Below are positions 58,961-64,000 of a stretch of 64,000 nt of DNA, piece by piece. How positions within the stretch are numbered: the stretch's first letter is position 1; each line of letters starts with the position of its first letter. Source of the stretch: Amoebidium appalachense (taxonomy: Eukaryota > Ichthyosporea); the NCBI GenBank assembly GCA_963693365.1, contig CAVNZM010000006.1:930001-994000 (forward strand). The letters are read 5' to 3'. Both the position numbers and the translations under genes were made by a program. Under the pieces are notes generated by a model. It was not told where the DNA came from. It saw only the letters and a list, made by a program, of their open reading frames with translations, and made no database searches.

Positions 58961-60488
58961 GGGTGGGGGGAGGGGGCAGGGGGAGAGGGAGGAGAAGGGA
59001 CGGAAGACGGAGGGAAAGGCGAGAGAAAGGGGGGCCGAGGGGGGGCAGGGGGAAGGAGGGAAGCGGGATTGGGAGAGGGAGAGAGAAGTGAGGAAGAGGG
59101 AGAGGAAGGGGGAGAGAGGGAAAGGGGGATGGACAGGGAGAGGGGGAGCGGGACCTGGGGGGAGCGGAAGGGGGAGCAGGAGGGGGGAGAACAGGAAAGG
59201 GGGGAGGGAGGGGAGGGAGGGAGGGACAGGGAGAGGGAAAGGGAGTGGGGGGAGGGGGGAGGGGCGGGGGAAGGGGACGGGGACGGGGGACGGGGACGGG
59301 GACGGGGACGGGAAGGGGGACGGAGGGGGGGAGGGGGCCGAGAAGGAACGGGGGGAGGAGAGAGAGAGAGCGAGAGAGAGAGAGAGGAGGGGGGATGGGG
59401 AGGGAGAGGGAGCGGGGGAGGAACGGGGAGGGGGGGGAAGGGGAGAGAGAGGGAGGGAGGGAGAGCAAGGAGGGGAAGAGAGGAAGAGAGGGAGGAACGG
59501 AAGGGGGAAAGGGGGGGAAGGGAAGGGGGGAGAGAGAGAGGAAGGGAGAAGGGGAAGGGGGGAGGGAGGGGGGAGAGGGGAGGAAGGGGCGGAGGGCGAG
59601 AGGGAGGGAGGGAGAGAAAGAGAAGGGAGGGCAGGGGAGGCACCTCATGAGCTCATTCGGAGGTAGCAATACAGAAAGATGAGCCCACTACATATTGAGT
59701 GAAGCGGGACGAAGCGGGGCGAAAGTATTAGAAGGAGGGGGGAGGGGGGGAGGGGAGGGGGGGGGGAGAGGGTGGGGAGAAGGGAGGGGGGGGGGGGGGG
59801 GAAGATGGTGTGCGCACAGCAGCTTTGAAATTGCAACAAATATATACTTACTTGTGATTAAAAATAGAACCATGTCCCAGGGCAAGCATGTAGTTGCCCC
59901 TTCTGGTAGTGAACAAGTAGTGCTCTAGCTCCGTGTGTTTTAGGTGTGTCAAGTATTGTTCTCTAGGAAACCAGATGCAGTGTGCTACCTCTACTAACTC
60001 GCCCCGCTTGAGTGGGCGGCTGGCAAACGCACCCCTCCCTTTCCCCTCTGTGTGTTTGACGTATAAGAGAACCTCCTTTGGGCGGTCTGGCGGTAGCGAT
60101 GGTTCATCCCCTGCCATTTCTAATGGTGTCATGTTATAAACTTTCCGTTTCTGACGACGGTGGAATGGTGGTTGATCATGACCATGCATATGATCGATGC
60201 TCATGTCGACGACCCCTACGAGAAAATCAATTTACTGCACATTTAGATGTACTTATTATTGGATATACATCTGCATGAGATAGACAATAACAAGATAAAC
60301 ATAAAGCATTTGTTAGATAGTGTTGAACGATAAGCCCCCGCTTGTCATCCCCTGTGCTTGTCTACTTGGCAGGCCTGATAATAACAGTGTTGTTACGCAC
60401 CTAGAAACTGCAACACGCTCACCTCATAGTTAGTAGTGGGTGACGAGTCTTTTTCTTTGTAGAGTGGGATATTCCATACTGGTTGCAT
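57968..60488 (-). CDS. SET-domain protein, probable lysine methyltransferase (3 exons)
   Basis: Exons (minus strand): 60488-60401, 60215-59852, 58178-57968; 220 aa. Domain order: a short N-terminus (MQPVWNIPLYKEKD), a His-rich stretch, then SET at about 76-190 with GKGRGAF (87-93), LALGHGSIFNHNDPPNLTY (NH at 149-150) and the C-terminal SET motif RDIAEDEELTIFYG with the expected catalytic Y185. A Ser/Asp tail follows. No pre-SET, post-SET Cys cluster or other domain is present; this single-domain layout is that of small SET proteins whose targets are largely unknown. The first exon end is chosen for phase: GTGAGC at 60422 would break frame, GTGCGT at 60400 keeps it. A shorter product could start at 60204. 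A C-rich tract lies in intron 2. Confidence 0.85.
58250..58525 (-). repeat. Two SINE-like copies in tandem (minus strand)
   Basis: The reverse strand gives TGTTGCATACTTGAATGTTT, GCCTTTGCATGTGTCCTG, TACTTCGTACTGTGTTCCGC and ATTCAAA plus a C run, then a second copy starting GAGGATGGGCTCTGCTTATG. It lies in intron 2 of the SET gene. Confidence 0.65.
58790..59800. repeat. Kilobase-long G/GGA-rich low-complexity block
   Basis: Almost purine-only on the plus strand, built of GGGA/GGGGA words with some GACGGG repeats (59276-59312). It keeps several long open frames of Gly/Arg/Glu or Pro/Ser/Leu that are compositional artefacts. It fills most of SET intron 2. Confidence 0.9.
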
Positions 60489-60701
60489 GAGGGCGGTGTT
60501 ACAAAGTTCGCGGTTCAGTTAACTGCTGGTGGCTTCTTGAAACACATGGTGACACCTTGGGCTTTAGATGCAGAAAAAAGAGCAACAACTCTGAGACGTG
60601 CACAACGTAATATATATAGACACGCACACGAACACGCACACGGCGCGCACACGTAGCACACGTACACACACGCACACGCACACAAAGGCGTAGCTGCCAC
60701 C
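60489..60701. promoter_or_regulatory. Short divergent promoter region, SET and F-box genes
   Basis: Only 213 bp separate the two start codons, which point away from each other, so both promoters and 5' UTRs overlap here. The right half is an alternating CACG/CACA stretch (60617-60690). No TATA box is obvious, though TATATATAG occurs at about 60611-60619. Confidence 0.5.
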
Positions 60702-62027
60702 ATGTTTCAGGCAGTGGACCATAGGCCGGCTCCAACCGAGCACCGGGTCATAAGCATCCTTGCCCCCTCAGCCAAGTCCTACCCCCTTCTGATAAACGGG
60801 GGGGAAACCATAATCCAGGTGAAATCCAAACTAGCAGAGAGCATGGGCCTGGATGGGAGGGTACAACCACAGCGGCTCCAACTCATGTTTATGGGAAGAA
60901 GGTTGGAAGACAGACACAGTTTAGGCTACTATGGCATTAATAACGGCATGGTGCTTCAGTTGTTCTGGGATATGGCTTCAGAGGAGGCGCACGAGCAGCA
61001 GAAAACAGAGGCTATGAGCCCAGCGCGAGGGGTAATGGCTCGTTCAAGAACGTTTTCATCACCAAGCAGCGTGGCCATTGACGGGAGGGCATCAGCAAGC
61101 GCCAACACGCTACCCGACACGGTGCTAGCACGCATATTCAGCTACTTGAGCCTGTCCGATTTTATGTCCGTGGGGGTGGTGTGCCGTCGTTGGCGCATGG
61201 CTGCACGCATGACACGGCCCCGAGGCACGCTCGTTTTACGCAGTTGTTTTGGCGGGGAGAGGGAACTGGCTGTGCGTCTACAACGCATCCTCAGCCTGTG
61301 GCCGTCCATACGCAACCTGCGCCTTCCTCTCCTCAGCAACATTCTCGTCGATTTGCTGGTGGGCGCCGGCAACGGTTTTGGCCTCGACTTTCTCCACATG
61401 CCAAACATCAGAGATTTGCATCCGTTGGCGCGTTGCCGCGGACACAGCATTTACTCCCTGGACCTCAGTTTCACGGGGGTGCACGACATCCACCCCCTGT
61501 CCGCCCTCCGGTTTCTCTCCCACCTGAATCTTCGCGGCACGTCCGTGTCCGACATAAAACCCCTGCTCTCGGTGGACCTGGTCACCCTAAACCTTGCCGA
61601 GACCCCCGTGCAAAACTTGACCCCCCTCGCTCGCCGGGGCCGACTCACCCGTCTAGACCTGGGAGGGTCCCAAGTGACGGATATCACGCCCCTGAAGGGC
61701 TGCACGTCACTCCGGCACCTGTTTCTATGGCTGACGGGTGTGAAACAGGTCGACCCATTGGCCTCATGTCGACAACTTCACACACTCAACCTGTCTAAGA
61801 CCCCCGTCGAATCAGTGCTCCCCCTGGCCCAGTGTCGCAACCTCACTGTGTTGGACCTGTCATCTACGCGGGTGCAGAATGACGACATTGTGGATGTGGT
61901 GAGATCGTGGAACAATGTGCGGGTGTTGAGGTTGTCGTCGGGGGAGGTGAGGATAAAACAGACGCACGAAGAGGAGAGGGAGTATGAGTGGGGGGAGGAG
62001 GAAGAGGGGCCTAGCTCGGCCCCATGA
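60702..62027 (+). CDS. Ubiquitin-like/F-box/leucine-rich repeat protein, intronless
   Basis: A single exon of 441 codons starting in a perfect context (GCCACCATGT). Residues about 14-90 form a ubiquitin-like domain (RVISILAPSAKSYPLL, a hydrophobic turn, LQLMFMGRRLEDRHSLGYYG, NNGMVLQLFW). An F-box follows at about 136-172 (TLPDTVLARIFSYLSLSDFM..VCRRWRMAARM). Then come about eight 22-residue leucine-rich repeats (about 200-415) of the form LxxLDLSxTxVxDIxPLxxC, ending in an acidic tail (EEEREYEWGEEEEGP). F-box proteins bind SKP1 in SCF ubiquitin ligases and the LRRs usually hold the substrate. The UBL could bind the proteasome or another ubiquitin receptor. The function is inferred from domains only. 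It is divergent from the SET gene. Confidence 0.88.
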   Translation: MFQAVDHRPAPTEHRVISILAPSAKSYPLLINGGETIIQVKSKLAESMGLDGRVQPQRLQLMFMGRRLEDRHSLGYYGINNGMVLQLFWDMASEEAHEQQKTEAMSPARGVMARSRTFSSPSSVAIDGRASASANTLPDTVLARIFSYLSLSDFMSVGVVCRRWRMAARMTRPRGTLVLRSCFGGERELAVRLQRILSLWPSIRNLRLPLLSNILVDLLVGAGNGFGLDFLHMPNIRDLHPLARCRGHSIYSLDLSFTGVHDIHPLSALRFLSHLNLRGTSVSDIKPLLSVDLVTLNLAETPVQNLTPLARRGRLTRLDLGGSQVTDITPLKGCTSLRHLFLWLTGVKQVDPLASCRQLHTLNLSKTPVESVLPLAQCRNLTVLDLSSTRVQNDDIVDVVRSWNNVRVLRLSSGEVRIKQTHEEEREYEWGEEEEGPSSAP

Positions 62028-62235
62028 TTGGCTGGGTGGAAGCGTAATTTCAGCAGGAGAGGGGGGGGGGGGGGGGGGTTCTTTGGTAAGAAGAGATATA
62101 TGTGCAGGATGAATGAAGGATATTTTATGGACTGTTTGGTGTATATCTCGGGGTGGTTGTCTGGTTTGTTGGGGCGGGGGTGGGTGGGTGGGTTTTTGTT
62201 TTATTTCTATTATTTTTTTATTTTTTTATTTTTAT

Positions 62236-62282
<47 letters not shown>

Positions 62283-62815
62283 AAAACGGCTGGGTTACTT
62301 TTTTGACGTTCAGTGATTCATTATGTTATGAGAGGGGAGTGTGGAGATGTATATAGATGGGCTGCTGTTGAAGTCATATATGTAGCCACATGGTTGGTCT
62401 GAATGATTCGCGTTTGTAATAGTCAAATAGTGGATACAGCTACATACTCTCACTCGAGTGGATACACACCTGTTTTCCTAGCTTTTCTCTTTGAAAAAAT
62501 TCATGTACTAAGCAATAATTGGGAAGGATAAAGGTCAGGCAAAGGAGGGTACCTACATACTACCCGAATAACACGTTACTATTTGCAGTAAACGAATGCA
62601 CTACCCTGATGAAAGATAAAAACGATGGCGTATTTGAGGTTGCGCGGCCCTGGCCTACCTTTTGAAATTATATTGATGGTTATTAGTGTTCTAAAAGATA
62701 TTTATCAAAGATCATGTATACCAATACTGTGTGGTGGCCATACATGCACTCAAGCTTGCCTCAGCAGAAATAACCTGAACGGAAGTCCCCCCCACCCCCA
62801 CCCCCACCCCCCCCC

Positions 62816-62903
<88 letters not shown>

Positions 62904-63504
62904 ATATTTAACATGCCGACCAGCTTCTAGATTCCTCAAAAGAAACGATAATGGCCCTGTGAGACTCTCCCTAGATGTGATACAATCACGGCGCAAACAC
63001 ACAATGTACACACAGCTTATGTGCCTGCACATCTTGAAGTTATGGACCTTAAGCACGTGCTTTAAATCGGATCCTGCTTTTCTCTCACAGTAACACCCAC
63101 CCATGCACATTTTATATAAGCACACACACCCATACAGCATCTTGTATAAGCAGACACATCCATATTCGCATCTTGTACAAAAACACACACCCATACAGCC
63201 ATACTCACATCTTGTAAAGCGCACACACCCACTCAAACTTCGAGTCCAACGGGTGCCTGCAGTTGTTCCAAATTCTCTTCCCCCCTCCTCCCCCTCCCGC
63301 GCCTCCCCCCCCCCGCCCCCCCCCCCCCCGCCTCCCCCCCACACACACACACACGTACACACACAAACACGCACACCAAACGCACGCACACGCACACACT
63401 CTCGCTCTCTTCTGTCCCAGACTGTCGTTTGCCTTCACATCCCTCAGTGCGGCACATCGGGCAATTTGCTGCACCCTTCCGGCTTTGAAGCTGCTACCCA
63501 CCAG

Positions 63505-63542
<38 letters not shown>

Positions 63543-63684
63543 ACCACCACCACCACCACCACCACCACTACCACCCACCCTCCCACACACACACATGTAC
63601 ACGCTCTCTCACAATTTCTCCAAGTTCATTCCCCTGTGCCCACCACCCGGCCTAGTTTCGTGCACGCCCTCCCTACAGACGGAT

Positions 63685-63748
<64 letters not shown>

Positions 63749-63922
63749 GCCCCCCCAATCCTCCGGCCCCCCTCCCCTCCCCTCCCCTCCCCCCATCCGC
63801 CCACCCTCACCACCCTGCCCTGAGGCTCCTCCTCTTCAGCCATTCCCATTCATCTGTCTCTGCACAGCCACATCCTATAGCAATTCCCCTTCGTAAAATT
63901 TCCCTGTGCACCGGTACCGTTG

Positions 63923-63963
<41 letters not shown>

Positions 63964-64000
63964 CCCCCCCTTCCCCTTCCCCCGGCCCCTTTCCCCCCCC
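62028..64000. other. Right end: repeats, no supported gene
   Basis: It contains G runs at 62060 and 62246-62281, a T/TTTA stretch, ordinary AT-rich sequence at 62300-62780, (CA)n at 62818-62900, a set of TATAAGCACACACACCCATA-type repeats at 63110-63220, and C runs at 63505-63542, 63687-63744 and 63924-63960. Segments near 63420-63510 and 63869-63925 look less repetitive and are bordered by possible acceptors (TGTCCCAG, TCTGCACAG). They could be exons of a gene continuing to the right, but no frame is convincing. Confidence 0.4.
62818..62900. repeat. (CA)n tract after a C-rich run
   Basis: About 41 CA units directly preceded by CCCCACCCCC runs, the same C then CA order seen elsewhere. Confidence 0.9.

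Noticed and set aside
58569-59669. Two long minus-strand frames (366 and 332 codons) and a 235-codon plus-strand frame
   Set aside because: They are Pro/Ser/Leu or Gly/Arg/Glu low complexity from a purine-only block inside SET intron 2; several frames are open at once, as expected from composition.
60423-60428. Donor GTGAGC for SET exon 1
   Set aside because: It would place exon 2 in a frame with an early stop; GTGCGT at 60400 preserves the frame.
61181-61798. 205-codon plus-strand frame and minus-strand frames over the LRR gene
   Set aside because: They are shadows of the F-box/LRR gene in other frames.
62625-62930. 101-codon frame beginning MAYLRLRGPGLPFEI
   Set aside because: It is short, with no recognisable domain, and runs into the (CA)n tract.

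Overview
The window is nuclear DNA of a eukaryote. Its genes are split by many GT-AG introns (plus one GC-AG), coding exons make up only about 15% of the sequence, and the rest is dominated by poly-C/poly-G runs, (CA)n/(GT)n tracts, minisatellites and degraded retroelements. The species cannot be fixed from the sequence. A PIN-like auxin-efflux-type carrier, a DIRS-like element and the very high simple-repeat load suggest an alga or other protist rather than an animal or fungus.

Layout. 1-4.7 kb: an AT-rich, TTTCCGGAAA-rich non-coding stretch interrupted by a decayed DIRS-like element (1662-4646) with split direct repeats. 5.1-17.7 kb (+): a 20-exon CLPTM1 orthologue (645 aa). 18-21.2 kb: a truncated LINE-type reverse transcriptase, a second copy of its 3' tail and a tandemly duplicated TATA-containing block. 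22.1-23.3 kb (+): an intronless ORF of unknown function. 25.2-28.8 kb (-): a four-exon PIN/AEC membrane carrier. 29.9-35.9 kb (+): a seven-exon SLC35F-type transporter, divergent from the carrier. 38.7-55.8 kb (+): a 22-exon gene for a predicted type II membrane protein that joins an epimerase-like SDR domain, an EGF-like module and a GT8 glycosyltransferase. 58.0-60.5 kb (-): a three-exon SET-domain methyltransferase. 60.7-62.0 kb (+): an intronless ubiquitin-like/F-box/LRR protein, head to head with the SET gene. 62-64 kb: simple repeats with no defensible gene.

The exon models were built by hand. Every splice junction was checked for phase, and each full model keeps one open frame from ATG to stop. 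The likely novelty is the SDR-EGF-GT8 fusion, whose SDR part keeps the nucleotide-binding glycine motif but lacks the catalytic Tyr-Lys pair. Two further patterns stand out. Homopolymer C runs lie just inside many intron donors on the sense strand, and (CA)n often leads into acceptors; both flip with gene orientation. A dispersed SINE-like family ends in a poly-C tail, in one copy followed by poly-A.

Several products belong to the endomembrane system: CLPTM1 in the ER, SLC35F as a possible secretory-pathway transporter, and the GT8 fusion probably in the Golgi. There is no evidence that they form a coordinated cluster.
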